DNA from: Massilia sp. ZL223
GTDB lineage: Bacteria > Pseudomonadota > Gammaproteobacteria > Burkholderiales > Burkholderiaceae_D
Direction: 5' to 3'
Length of the DNA: 64,000 nt
Assembly: GCF_018119395.1 (NCBI RefSeq)
Contig: NZ_JAGPWD010000018.1
Coordinates: forward strand, 34,714 to 98,713
In this document: piece by piece, positions 1-8,245 of the stretch
How positions within the stretch are numbered: position 1 is the stretch's first letter
How the letters are laid out: each line of letters starts with the position of its first letter
Notes under the pieces: generated by a model
What the model was told of the DNA's origin: nothing
Databases searched by the model: none
What the model saw: only the letters and a program-made list of their open reading frames with translations
Made by a program: the position numbers and the translations under genes

Positions 1-975
1 TCGATCTCGCAGGCCAACTTCGCGGGTTCGGGCAACACCGTCGGCCTGGAACTGAACACCAGCAAGTACAACCGCACGATCGCGTTCTCGCAGACCAATC
101 CGTACTTCACCGACGACGGCATCTCGCGCGCCTTCCAGCTCTACCTGCGCACCTCGCGTCCGCCGGCGCTGAACATCGGCTCCTACACCGTGCGCCAGAC
201 CGGCGGCAACCTGACCTTCGGCGTGCCGTTCTCGGAATCGGACACCGTCTACTTCGGCGCGGGCCTGGAGCGCACCCAGATCGAGACCGACGGCACCTCG
301 CCGGTCCTGTACCGCACCTTCGTGTCCCAGAACGGCGGCCCGTCGACCGGTATCGGCAAGGCCACCACCAACGCGATCCCGCTGACCGCCGCCTGGGGTC
401 GCGACACCCGCGACAGCGCGGTGACCCCGACCCGCGGCCGCTTCCAGCGCGCCAACCTCGAGATCGACGCCCTGGGCGACGCCAAGTACTACAGGATGGT
501 CTATGAGCATCAGTGGTACCGTCCGCTCACACGATGGATGACCCTGGCCCTGCGCGGCGAGTTCGACTACGGCAAGGGCATCGGCGGCAACAGCTACCCG
601 GTCTTCAAGAACTTCTATGCCGGCGGCATCGGTTCGGTGCGCGGCTACGAGAGCTCGTCGCTGGGCGTGGTCGACCCGAGCTTCTACGACGCGGTCGGCG
701 GCTCCAAGCGCGTGATCGGCAATGCGGAACTGCAGTTCCCGTTCCCGGGCAGCGGCACCGACCGCAGCCTGCGCTGGTTCACTTTCCTCGACGGCGGCCA
801 GGTGTTCCAGGAAGAGGCCAAGATCCGCCCATCGGAATTCCGCTACTCGGCCGGTATCGGCCTGTCCTGGATTTCCCCGGTGGGCCCGCTCAAGTTGAGT
901 TATGCTAAGCCTTTGAACGCCCTGCCGGGCGACCGCCTGGAACGCTTCCAGTTCCAGATGGGCACCGGCTTCTGA
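1..975 (+). CDS. bamA: BamA outer membrane assembly factor, C-terminal part (partial)
   Basis: The frame is open from base 1 to the TGA at 973-975, giving 324 codons with the N-terminal POTRA domains and start lying outside the window. What is visible is Omp85-type barrel: the run GGIGSVRGYES matches the VRGY lid-lock motif, and the protein ends in aromatic Phe (MGTGF), the usual signal at the last beta strand. BamA inserts beta-barrel proteins into the outer membrane. It is followed by ompH and the lpxD-fabZ-lpxA-lpxB genes, the usual proteobacterial order. The family call is secure. Confidence 0.96.
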   Translation, partial: SISQANFAGSGNTVGLELNTSKYNRTIAFSQTNPYFTDDGISRAFQLYLRTSRPPALNIGSYTVRQTGGNLTFGVPFSESDTVYFGAGLERTQIETDGTSPVLYRTFVSQNGGPSTGIGKATTNAIPLTAAWGRDTRDSAVTPTRGRFQRANLEIDALGDAKYYRMVYEHQWYRPLTRWMTLALRGEFDYGKGIGGNSYPVFKNFYAGGIGSVRGYESSSLGVVDPSFYDAVGGSKRVIGNAELQFPFPGSGTDRSLRWFTFLDGGQVFQEEAKIRPSEFRYSAGIGLSWISPVGPLKLSYAKPLNALPGDRLERFQFQMGTGF

Positions 976-1021
976 CCAAGAGGCGCAAGGGCGTACCGAA
1001 AACCAGGATTGCGAGAGACTT

Positions 1022-1561
1022 ATGCTGAAAAATCTGATTGCCTCGCTGTCGCGCGGACTCGTGATCGCCGCGCTGTGCGCCGCGCCGCTGGTCCAGGCGC
1101 AGGCCCAGGGCCAGGCCTACGGTTCCACCGGCCGCATCGGCTTCGTGTTCACCGAGCGCCTGATGACGGAATCGAAGATGGCCAAGGCCGCCGACGCCAA
1201 GCTGGCCGCCGAGTTCTCCAGCCGCCAGAAGACGGTCGAGGAAGCGGCGGAGCGCTTCAATGCGGCGCGCAAAAAGTTCGAGTCCGAGGCCAATAACCTG
1301 AGCGAGGGCGAACGCAACCGCCGCACGCGCGACCTGATCAACATGGAAGCCGACTGGAAGCGGATGCACAACCTGTTCCAGGAAGACCTCATGCAGCGCA
1401 AGAACGAAGAGCGCGCGGCGATCGCCCAAAAGGCTTACAAGCTGCTGGAGCAGGTCGCGGCCGAGGAAAGGCTGGACGCCGTGCTGGCCGAGGCGGCGTG
1501 GGTCAGCCCGCGCATCGACATCACGGACAAGATCCTCAAGCTGCTCGACGCTTCGAAGTGA
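1022..1561 (+). CDS. ompH: OmpH/Skp periplasmic chaperone
   Basis: This encodes 179 residues starting with a Sec signal peptide (MLKN, a hydrophobic stretch, then likely cleavage after AQAQA near residue 28). The mature part is rich in charged helix (residues about 50-150, with many E, K, R and A), as in the coiled-coil tentacles of Skp. Skp holds unfolded outer membrane proteins in the periplasm and hands them to the Bam complex. It lies 46 bases after bamA and before lpxD, the canonical position. Length is normal for the family. Confidence 0.93.
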   Translation: MLKNLIASLSRGLVIAALCAAPLVQAQAQGQAYGSTGRIGFVFTERLMTESKMAKAADAKLAAEFSSRQKTVEEAAERFNAARKKFESEANNLSEGERNRRTRDLINMEADWKRMHNLFQEDLMQRKNEERAAIAQKAYKLLEQVAAEERLDAVLAEAAWVSPRIDITDKILKLLDASK

Positions 1562-1614
1562 TGCCGGGCTGCGCACCGATTTGAATTTGTTTGACTAAGA
1601 CAGGAAAGACCGAG

Positions 1615-2664
1615 ATGGGCATTCGACTAGGCGATTTGGTCGAGCGCTTCGGCGGACAACTGGCGGGCGACCCGAACCTCGAGGTTCAAGCGATCGCTCC
1701 CCTGGACAGCGCCGGCGCTTCGCACATCAGCTTCCTCAGCAACAGCAAGCTGCGCGCACTGGCCGCGCAGAGCCAGGCGGCGGCCCTGATCCTGTCGCCG
1801 CTGGACGACCCGGCCGTGGCCGCGACCTATGAAGGCGCGCGCATCGTCACCACCAACCCCTACGCCTACTTCGCGCGCACCGCGCAGTACTTCGTCTCGC
1901 TGAGCGAAGCCGCACCAAGCCCGGGCGTGCATCCGAGCGCCGTGGTGGCTCCGGGCGCCGTGGTCGATCCCACGGCCCATGTCGGCGCCAACGTGACGAT
2001 CGAGGAGGGCGCTGTGATCGGCGCCCATGCGGTGATCGACGCCGGCTGCTACATCGGGCGCGAAGCCGCGATCGGTGAGGGCACCCACTTCTTCGCCAAC
2101 GTGACTTTCCATGCGCACTGCCGCATCGGCAAGCGCGGCATCGTGCATTCGGGCGCCGTGATCGGCACGGACGGCTTCGGCTTCGCCGTCGAAGGCGGCG
2201 TCTACATCAAGATCCCGCAGACCGGGCGCGTGCTGATCGGCGACGACGTCGACATCGGCGCCAATACCTGCATCGACCGCGGCGCGCTGGCCGACACCAT
2301 CATCGAAGACGGCGTCAAGCTCGACAACCAGATCCAGATCGGCCACAACTGCCACATCGGCGCGCATACCGCGATGGCGGGCTGCGTGGGCGTGGCCGGC
2401 AGCGCGAAGATCGGCAAGCACTGCACCTTCGGCGGCGCCGCCATGGTGCTCGGCCACCTTGAGATCGTGGACAACGTCCATATCTCCTCGGGCAGCATGG
2501 TGTCGCGCTCGGTGCTCGAACCTGGCCAGTACACCGGCTTCTACCCGCTGGCCAAGAACGCGGAATGGGAACGCAGCGCCGCCATCGTGCGCAACCTGGG
2601 CGCGATGCGCGAGAAAATCCGTTCGCTTGAAAAAACAATCAAAACCCTGACAGAACAAAAATGA
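1615..2664 (+). CDS. lpxD: UDP-3-O-acylglucosamine N-acyltransferase LpxD
   Basis: LpxD adds the second 3-hydroxyacyl chain to UDP-3-O-acylglucosamine in lipid A synthesis. I chose the ATG at 1615 ([14 protein letters not shown], 349 residues) because AGGAAAG at 1602-1608 sits 6 bases upstream; a TTG at 1591 would add eight residues but lacks such a site. Residues about 20-95 form the LpxD uridine-binding domain, followed by hexapeptide repeats of the left-handed beta helix and a C-terminal helix. The conserved [16 protein letters not shown] segment carries the expected catalytic histidine. The stop overlaps the fabZ start by four bases, implying translational coupling. Confidence 0.96.
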   Translation: MGIRLGDLVERFGGQLAGDPNLEVQAIAPLDSAGASHISFLSNSKLRALAAQSQAAALILSPLDDPAVAATYEGARIVTTNPYAYFARTAQYFVSLSEAAPSPGVHPSAVVAPGAVVDPTAHVGANVTIEEGAVIGAHAVIDAGCYIGREAAIGEGTHFFANVTFHAHCRIGKRGIVHSGAVIGTDGFGFAVEGGVYIKIPQTGRVLIGDDVDIGANTCIDRGALADTIIEDGVKLDNQIQIGHNCHIGAHTAMAGCVGVAGSAKIGKHCTFGGAAMVLGHLEIVDNVHISSGSMVSRSVLEPGQYTGFYPLAKNAEWERSAAIVRNLGAMREKIRSLEKTIKTLTEQK

Positions 2665-3131
2665 CGACTGAATCCAAAATCCTCGACATCACCCAGATCA
2701 AGGAATACCTGCCGCACCGCTATCCGCTGCTGCTGGTCGACCGTGTCGTGGACTACGAACTGGGCAAGACCATCACCGCCATCAAGAACGTGACCGTCAA
2801 CGAAGAATTCTTCAACGGCCACTTCCCGCACAAGCCGGTGATGCCGGGCGTGCTGATGGTCGAGGCGCTGGCCCAGACCGCGGCGATCCTGTCCTTCATG
2901 ACCATGGGCGTGAAGCCGGACGAGAATTCGGTGGTCTACTTCGTCGGCATCGACGGCGTGCGCTTCAAGCGTCCGGTCGAGCCGGGCGACCAGCTCAAGA
3001 TGGACGTCGAGATCCTGCGCACCTCGCGCGGCATCTGGAAGTACAAGGCGGTGGCCAGCGTCGACGGCAAGGTGGCCGTGGAAGCGGAACTGATGTGCAC
3101 CATCCGCGCCAACGAATCTGCAGGACAGTAA
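2661..3131 (+). CDS. fabZ: 3-hydroxyacyl-[ACP] dehydratase FabZ
   Basis: This 156-residue hotdog-fold dehydratase removes water from 3-hydroxyacyl-ACP in fatty acid elongation. The active-site segment [20 protein letters not shown] carries the catalytic His (GHFP) and Glu (MVEAL). The start ATG overlaps the lpxD stop as ATGA. Sitting among the lpx genes it draws on the same 3-hydroxyacyl-ACP pool used for lipid A, which is why this clustering is widespread. Confidence 0.97.
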   Translation: MTTESKILDITQIKEYLPHRYPLLLVDRVVDYELGKTITAIKNVTVNEEFFNGHFPHKPVMPGVLMVEALAQTAAILSFMTMGVKPDENSVVYFVGIDGVRFKRPVEPGDQLKMDVEILRTSRGIWKYKAVASVDGKVAVEAELMCTIRANESAGQ

Positions 3132-3132
3132 G

Positions 3133-3921
3133 ATGAGCAAGATCCATCCAAGCGCGATCGTCGATCCCAAGGCCGAGCTGGACAGCTCGGTCGAGGTCGG
3201 CCCGTATTCGATCATCGGCCCCAATGTGCGCATCGGCGCAGGCACGGTGGTGGGCCCGCACGTGGTCATCGAAGGCCACACGACGGTCGGCAAGGACAAC
3301 AAGTTCTTCCAGTTCTGCTCCATCGGCGGCGCGCCGCAGGACAAGAAGTGGAAGGGCGAGCCGACCCGCCTGGAAATCGGCGACGGCAACACCATCCGCG
3401 AATTCGTCACCATGAACCTGGGCACCGCCCAGGATGAAGGCGTGACCCGCCTGGGCGACGACAACTGGATCTCGGCCTATGTCCACCTGGCGCACGACTG
3501 CCAGGTCGGCAGCCACACGATCTTCTCGAACAACGCCCAGCTGGCCGGCCACGTGCACGTGGGCGACCACGCCATCCTGTCGGGCTATGCGGGCGTGCAC
3601 CAGTTCTGCAAGATCGGCGCCCACGCTTTCGTCGGCATGTACACCAGCCTGACCCAGGACGTGCCGCCCTTCGTGCTGGTCTCGGGCAATCCGGCCGGCG
3701 CGCGCGGCGTCAATATCGAAGGCCTGAAGCGCCGCGGCTTCACCCGCGAGCAGATCGACGGCATCCGCACCTCCTACAAGCTGATTTATCGTTCCAACCT
3801 GACCCTGGAAGAAGCCAAGGCCGCGCTGCTCGCCGAAGAATCGGCGGCAACCGGCGCCGCCGGCGACATCCGCGCCATGCGCGAATTCCTCGACACCGCT
3901 ACCCGTGGCATCGTCCGCTAA
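3133..3921 (+). CDS. lpxA: UDP-N-acetylglucosamine O-acyltransferase LpxA
   Basis: LpxA catalyses the first step of lipid A synthesis, acylation of UDP-GlcNAc at the 3-OH. The 262 residues start MSKIHPSAIVDPKAEL and show the imperfect hexapeptide repeats of a left-handed beta helix through about residue 190, then a helical C-terminus (LKRRGFTREQIDGIR). The segment YVHLAHDCQVGSHTIFSNN contains the catalytic His of the family (HDCQVG). It begins one base after the fabZ stop and its 3' end overlaps lpxB by 17 bases. Confidence 0.97.
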   Translation: MSKIHPSAIVDPKAELDSSVEVGPYSIIGPNVRIGAGTVVGPHVVIEGHTTVGKDNKFFQFCSIGGAPQDKKWKGEPTRLEIGDGNTIREFVTMNLGTAQDEGVTRLGDDNWISAYVHLAHDCQVGSHTIFSNNAQLAGHVHVGDHAILSGYAGVHQFCKIGAHAFVGMYTSLTQDVPPFVLVSGNPAGARGVNIEGLKRRGFTREQIDGIRTSYKLIYRSNLTLEEAKAALLAEESAATGAAGDIRAMREFLDTATRGIVR

Positions 3922-5062
3922 CTGTTCGCTGGCCCTGGTCGCCGGCGAGGCTTCCGGCGACATGCTGGCGGCGCGCCTGCTGGCCGGCCTGCGTCCGCAC
4001 CTGCCGAACGCCCGTTTCCAGGGCATCGGCGGGCCGCGCATGATCGAGCAGGGAATGGTGAGCGACGTGCCGATGGAGACCCTGACGGTGCGCGGCCTGT
4101 TCGAGGTGATTCCGCGCTATCGCGAACTCAAGCGCATCCAGAACACCCTGCGCGACCGCCTGCTGGCGGAGCCGCCGGCCGCCTTCATCGGCGCCGACTA
4201 TCCGGGCTTTAACCTCGGCCTGGAAGAGCAGCTGCGCGCGGGCGGCATCCCGACCATCCACTTCATCAGTCCCCAGATCTGGGCCTGGCGCGGCGGGCGG
4301 ATCAAGAAGATCAAGCGCGCGGTCTCGCACATGCTCCTGATCTTCCCCTTCGAGGAAGCGATCTACCGCCAGGCCGGGGTGCCGGCCACCTACATCGGCC
4401 ATCCGCTGGCCGAGATGATCCCCTTGAAGCCGGATGTCGCGGCGGCGCGCCGCCAGCTCGGGATCGCCGAGGATGCGCGCGTGGTCACCGTCATGCCGGG
4501 CAGCCGCATGGCCGAGCTGAAGTACCTGGCCGAGCCTTTCGTGCGCGCGGCCGGGCTGCTGCACGCGCGCGACCCCAAGCTGGTCTTTGTCGTCCCGATG
4601 GCGGGCGAGCGCCAGCGCGCCTATTTCACCGAGATCGTGAACAAGGCCGGGCTGGGCGATGTGCCGCTGCAACTCGTCGACGGCGAGTCGCACGCGGCGA
4701 TTGCGGCCGGCGATGCGGTGCTGGTAGCATCGGGGACAGCGACCCTGGAAGTGGCGCTGTTCAAGAAGCCGATGGTGATTGCCTACAAGGTCATGCGCGC
4801 CTCGTGGGAAATCATGCGGCACATGGGCTACCAGCCCTGGATCGGCCTGCCGAACATCCTGGCGCGCGAATTCGTGGTGCCGGAATACCTGCAGCACGCC
4901 GCCACGCCGGAAGCGCTGGCCGACGCCGTCTGGCGCCAGCTCGACGACCCGGCGGGCTGCGAGCGGCTGGCGCGGCGCTTTACCGACATGCACCACAGCC
5001 TGCTGCGCAACAGTGCGCAGGAGAGTGCGGAAGCGGTGCTCCGGGTGATCGGCATGCGCTGA
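3905..5062 (+). CDS. lpxB: Lipid-A-disaccharide synthase LpxB
   Basis: LpxB condenses UDP-2,3-diacylglucosamine with lipid X to give the lipid A disaccharide. The protein has 385 residues (GT19 family), starting with GTG at 3905 inside the end of lpxA. The N-terminal ALVAGEASGDMLAARLL glycine-rich motif, FIGADYPGFN, HFISPQIWAWR and the C-terminal ASGTATLEVALFKKPMVIAYK segment are all characteristic. The GTG start and 17-base overlap with lpxA suggest coupled, moderated translation. Confidence 0.96.
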   Translation: MASSANCSLALVAGEASGDMLAARLLAGLRPHLPNARFQGIGGPRMIEQGMVSDVPMETLTVRGLFEVIPRYRELKRIQNTLRDRLLAEPPAAFIGADYPGFNLGLEEQLRAGGIPTIHFISPQIWAWRGGRIKKIKRAVSHMLLIFPFEEAIYRQAGVPATYIGHPLAEMIPLKPDVAAARRQLGIAEDARVVTVMPGSRMAELKYLAEPFVRAAGLLHARDPKLVFVVPMAGERQRAYFTEIVNKAGLGDVPLQLVDGESHAAIAAGDAVLVASGTATLEVALFKKPMVIAYKVMRASWEIMRHMGYQPWIGLPNILAREFVVPEYLQHAATPEALADAVWRQLDDPAGCERLARRFTDMHHSLLRNSAQESAEAVLRVIGMR

Positions 5063-5086
5063 GCGCAAGACGCTGAGTAGAAAGCG

Positions 5087-5749
5087 ATGAGTAGAAAGAA
5101 AGTCAACCTGTATCCCGGCCTGCCGCCGCGGCTGCGTCCCTTCACCGACGCGGACATCGTCTGCGGCGTGGACGAGGCCGGGCGCGGCCCGCTGGCCGGC
5201 CCCGTGTATGCGGCCGCGGTCATTCTCGACCCCAGGCGCCCGATCGACGGCCTGCGCGACTCCAAGAAGCTGACCGAGGCGCGCCGCGACGAGCTCGCGC
5301 CCCTGATCAAGGAGCATGCGCTGGCCTGGGCGATCGCCGAGTGCTCGTGCGAAGAGATCGACAGCCTGAACATCCTGCACGCGACCATGCTGGCGATGCG
5401 CCGCGCGGTGGAAGCGCTGCGGACCCTGCCGACCATCGCCCTGATCGACGGCAACCGCTGTCCGACAATGGATGTGCGCGCGCACGCGGTGGTGGAAGGC
5501 GACGACAAAGTGCACGCCATCTCGGCCGCCTCGATCCTGGCCAAGACCGCGCGCGACGCCGAGCTGGTGCGCCTGCATGCGCTGTATCCGCAGTACGGCT
5601 TCGACCAGCACAAGGGCTACTCGACCCCGCTGCACCTGCAGCAGCTGCGCGCCCATGGTCCGTCGCCGGTGCACCGCCGCTCGTTTGCGCCGGTGCGCTC
5701 CCTGCTGCAGGCGGATTTCTTCGCCGAGCCCGAAGGCTTTCCTGCATGA
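5087..5749 (+). CDS. rnhB: Ribonuclease HII
   Basis: RNase HII cuts the RNA strand of RNA:DNA hybrids and starts ribonucleotide excision repair. The 220-residue protein has [15 protein letters not shown] with the conserved Asp-Glu metal ligands, a third acidic position in IDGNRCP, and the C-terminal [12 protein letters not shown] motif. It follows lpxB by 24 bases, as in many proteobacteria, and its stop overlaps the next start as ATGA. Confidence 0.96.
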   Translation: MSRKKVNLYPGLPPRLRPFTDADIVCGVDEAGRGPLAGPVYAAAVILDPRRPIDGLRDSKKLTEARRDELAPLIKEHALAWAIAECSCEEIDSLNILHATMLAMRRAVEALRTLPTIALIDGNRCPTMDVRAHAVVEGDDKVHAISAASILAKTARDAELVRLHALYPQYGFDQHKGYSTPLHLQQLRAHGPSPVHRRSFAPVRSLLQADFFAEPEGFPA

Positions 5750-6543
5750 AGACGATCACTTCGCGCGACAACGCCTTCTACAAGGACCTCAAGCAGCTCG
5801 CCACCAGCTCCCAGGCCCGCCGCAAGGTCGGCCAGAGCCTGCTGGACGGCGTGCACCTGTGCCAGACCTGGCTCGACCTGCGGGGCGCACCCGACCACTG
5901 CGTGGTCTCGGAAGCCGCGCTGGGCAACCCGGAAGTGGCCGCTATCGTGGCCCGCTGCGACGACCTGCGCGCGCCGGTGACGGCGCTGCCGGACGCGCTG
6001 TTCAAAGCGGTCAGCCAGGTGGAGCACGGCGTGCACCTGGTGTTCGTGGTCGCCACCCCGCGCCCGTCCAAGCCGGCCGGCCTTGTGGACGCCAGCGTGC
6101 TGCTGGACGGCGTGCAGGATCCCGGCAATGTCGGCTCGATCCTGCGCAGCGCGGCGGCGAGCGGCATCAAGCAGGTGTACTGCAGCCCCGGCACGGCCTT
6201 CTGCTGGTCGCCCAAGGTGCTGCGCGCGGCCATGGGCGCCCACTTCGTGCTCGACATCTTCGAGAACGCCGAGCTCGCGGCGCTGGTGAAGGAGGCGAAG
6301 GTACCGGTGCTGGCCACCAGCGGCTACGCCAGCGAATCGCTGTACACGATGGACCTCGCGGCGCCGGTGGCCTGGGTGCTGGGGCATGAAGGGCAGGGCG
6401 TCTCGGGCGAGCTGCTGGAGCTGGCCACGCACCGGGTCGCCATTCCGCACGACGGCCAGGTTGAATCGCTGAACGTGGCCGCCTGCGCCGCGGTGTGCTT
6501 CTTCGAGCAGCTGCGGCAGCGCCGGCACGGCAGACAGGCATAG
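5746..6543 (+). CDS. TrmH/SpoU-family RNA 2'-O-methyltransferase
   Basis: This 265-residue SPOUT methyltransferase starts at the ATG overlapping the rnhB stop ([18 protein letters not shown]). An N-terminal substrate-binding domain (to about residue 95) precedes the knotted catalytic domain, with the three SpoU motifs visible: [29 protein letters not shown] and [18 protein letters not shown]. These transfer a methyl group from S-adenosylmethionine to a ribose 2'-OH in rRNA or tRNA. The exact target cannot be read from sequence; location after rnhB is usual in this family. Confidence 0.92.
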   Translation: MKTITSRDNAFYKDLKQLATSSQARRKVGQSLLDGVHLCQTWLDLRGAPDHCVVSEAALGNPEVAAIVARCDDLRAPVTALPDALFKAVSQVEHGVHLVFVVATPRPSKPAGLVDASVLLDGVQDPGNVGSILRSAAASGIKQVYCSPGTAFCWSPKVLRAAMGAHFVLDIFENAELAALVKEAKVPVLATSGYASESLYTMDLAAPVAWVLGHEGQGVSGELLELATHRVAIPHDGQVESLNVAACAAVCFFEQLRQRRHGRQA

Positions 6544-6607
6544 ACGGCGGCGCGCGCTCGGGGTAATGTTGCACCTGAGGGTGGAACCGAGCTGAACTGG
6601 AGTAAGG

Positions 6608-7804
6608 ATGGACATCGCGCATTTGCATTTTCTGGTGGCGGAAGCCGACACGGCGCAGCGCCGGACGCTGGTGGAGCTGCTCGGGCAGCTGGGGGCCAGC
6701 CAGGTGACGGACGTGCCCGACGGGCACATCGCCATGCAGAGCCTGGATCCGGCCCTGGGCCCGGCGGTGCACATCGCCGTCGTCGACCTGGCCTTGCCCG
6801 GGATGGATGGGCTGGAGCTGATCCGCAACCTGGGCACGGTCGGCTCGCCGGTGCGCCTGGTCGTCACCGGGGCCCAGCCGGCCGGCCTGCTGTTCTCGGT
6901 GGAGACCCTGGCCCAGGCCTATGGCGTGGACCTGCTGGGCACGATCTCCAAGCCGGTCACGGCGGCCAAGCTCAAGCCCCTGCTCGACAACTACGCGCCG
7001 CTGCCGAAGCACGATGCGCGCGCCGAAGGGCCGCGTTTTTCCTTCCAGGAGATCGGCATCGGCCTGCAGAAGCGCCAGTTCGAACCCTTCTTCCAGCCCA
7101 AGATCGAGCTCGCCACCGGCCAGGTGAAAGGCCTGGAAGCCTTTGCGCGCTGGCGCCATCCCGAGCACGGCGTGCTGGGGCCGACTTCCTTCATCGACGC
7201 GCTGGTCGAAAGCGGGCGGGTGGACTTCCTGGACTGGAGCATGATCGAGATGTCGGTGCAGCAGTGCCGCGTGTTCCACGACAAGGGCATCCCGATCTCG
7301 ATCTCGCTGAACATTGCCCCCGAGACGCTGGGCCATCCCAACTTCGTGCGCCAGATCACGGGTTGCCTGAGCCGTCACAAGGTGATGCCGGACTACGTGA
7401 CTTTCGAGATGAGCGAATCCTCGGTGCTGAACACCGACCCGCACTTCATCGAGCGCCTGGTGCGTCTGCGGATGATGGGTTTCGGCCTGGCGATCGACGA
7501 CTACGGCACGGGCCGTTCCAACCTGCAGCTGTTGGCGCGCATCCCCTTCTCGGAATTGAAGATCGACCGCAGCTTCGTCGACGGCGCCTCCAAGCGCCGC
7601 CCGCTGGGTACGGTCCTGCGCTCCTGCCTGGGCCTGGCGCACAGCCTGGACCGCATGTCGGTCGCGGTCGGCGTCGAGACGCGCCAGGACTGGGACTTCC
7701 TGCAAGACCTGGGCTGCACCTACGCCCAGGGCTACCACATCGCCAACCCCATGGAAGCCGCCGCCTTCCCCGGCTGGCTCGAAGACTGGCGCCACTTCTT
7801 CTAA
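6608..7804 (+). CDS. REC-EAL response regulator, EAL domain probably inactive
   Basis: The protein has 398 residues. Residues 1-130 are a receiver domain with the likely phospho-acceptor D60 (AVVDLALPGMDG) and the conserved Lys in TISKPV. Residues about 150-395 are an EAL domain of the c-di-GMP phosphodiesterase family. The signature reads EAF, and Asp pair IDDYGTG and LKIDRSF are kept, but the usual AEGVET motif reads AVGVET, so V354 replaces the glutamate that acts as general base in active EAL enzymes. I infer it binds partners or c-di-GMP rather than hydrolysing it. A good site, GGAGTAAGG at 6598-6606, precedes the ATG. No histidine kinase lies nearby. Confidence 0.9.
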   Translation: MDIAHLHFLVAEADTAQRRTLVELLGQLGASQVTDVPDGHIAMQSLDPALGPAVHIAVVDLALPGMDGLELIRNLGTVGSPVRLVVTGAQPAGLLFSVETLAQAYGVDLLGTISKPVTAAKLKPLLDNYAPLPKHDARAEGPRFSFQEIGIGLQKRQFEPFFQPKIELATGQVKGLEAFARWRHPEHGVLGPTSFIDALVESGRVDFLDWSMIEMSVQQCRVFHDKGIPISISLNIAPETLGHPNFVRQITGCLSRHKVMPDYVTFEMSESSVLNTDPHFIERLVRLRMMGFGLAIDDYGTGRSNLQLLARIPFSELKIDRSFVDGASKRRPLGTVLRSCLGLAHSLDRMSVAVGVETRQDWDFLQDLGCTYAQGYHIANPMEAAAFPGWLEDWRHFF

Positions 7805-7807
7805 ATA

Positions 7808-7867
7808 GGGTCAGAGTCGAATTGTTGGGAAATTCTCCAGAATTGCCAAACAATCCGACTCCGACCC
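7808..7867 (+). repeat. 60-bp palindromic repeat, copy 1
   Basis: First of four 60-bp inverted repeats between the REC-EAL gene and the GGDEF gene. It opens with GGGTCAGAGTCGAATTGTT and closes with the near-complement (…CCGACTCCGACCC), so the RNA would fold into one long hairpin. It begins three bases after the REC-EAL stop codon, so it may also end that transcript. Confidence 0.85.
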
Positions 7868-7903
7868 CATTTGCCCATACTCCATTACCCCGACAATAAA
7901 TCA

Positions 7904-7963
7904 GGGTCAGAGTCGAATTAAATGACAACATTGGGGAATTTCCCAACAATTCGACTCTGACCC
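7904..7963 (+). repeat. 60-bp palindromic repeat, copy 2
   Basis: Same length and same outer arms as copy 1 (GGGTCAGAGTCGAATT … AATTCGACTCTGACCC), with a different centre. The outer 16 bases pair perfectly. Confidence 0.85.
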
Positions 7964-8073
7964 TATTTATTTTTGCCGCATTAAAGCAGTCTCGTCAGGC
8001 TGGAAAATTCCTAGCCGGAATATAAGCCAAGCTCAAGGGCGCTTATCGCGCTAAGACCAGCCGAAATAAATTA

Positions 8074-8133
8074 GGGTCAGAGTCGAATTATTGGGAAATT
8101 TCTCAGAATTGCCAAAGAATTCGACTCCGACCC
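8074..8133 (+). repeat. 60-bp palindromic repeat, copy 3
   Basis: Again exactly 60 bases with outer arms GGGTCAGAGTCGAATT and AATTCGACTCCGACCC. The inner part resembles copy 1 (TTGGGAAATT…AGAATTGCCAA). Confidence 0.85.
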
Positions 8134-8169
8134 TCTTTGTTCAGACTTCGCTTTTCTCATCAACAAGCA

Positions 8170-8229
8170 GGGTCGGAGTCGAATTGTTTGGCAACTTCGG
8201 GTAATTGCTCAACAATTCGACTCTGACCC
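8170..8229 (+). repeat. 60-bp palindromic repeat, copy 4
   Basis: Fourth copy, GGGTCGGAGTCGAATTGTT at the left and AACAATTCGACTCTGACCC at the right. It ends 17 bases before the 3' end of the leftward GGDEF-EAL gene, so it may serve as that gene's terminator hairpin. Confidence 0.85.
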
Positions 8230-8245
8230 CGGTGTTCCCCGCTGT

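Noticed and set aside
7808..8229. The four repeats as a CRISPR array
   Set aside because: Each unit is a 60-bp palindrome with unequal spacing (36, 110 and 36 bases) and variable centres, and no cas gene is nearby.
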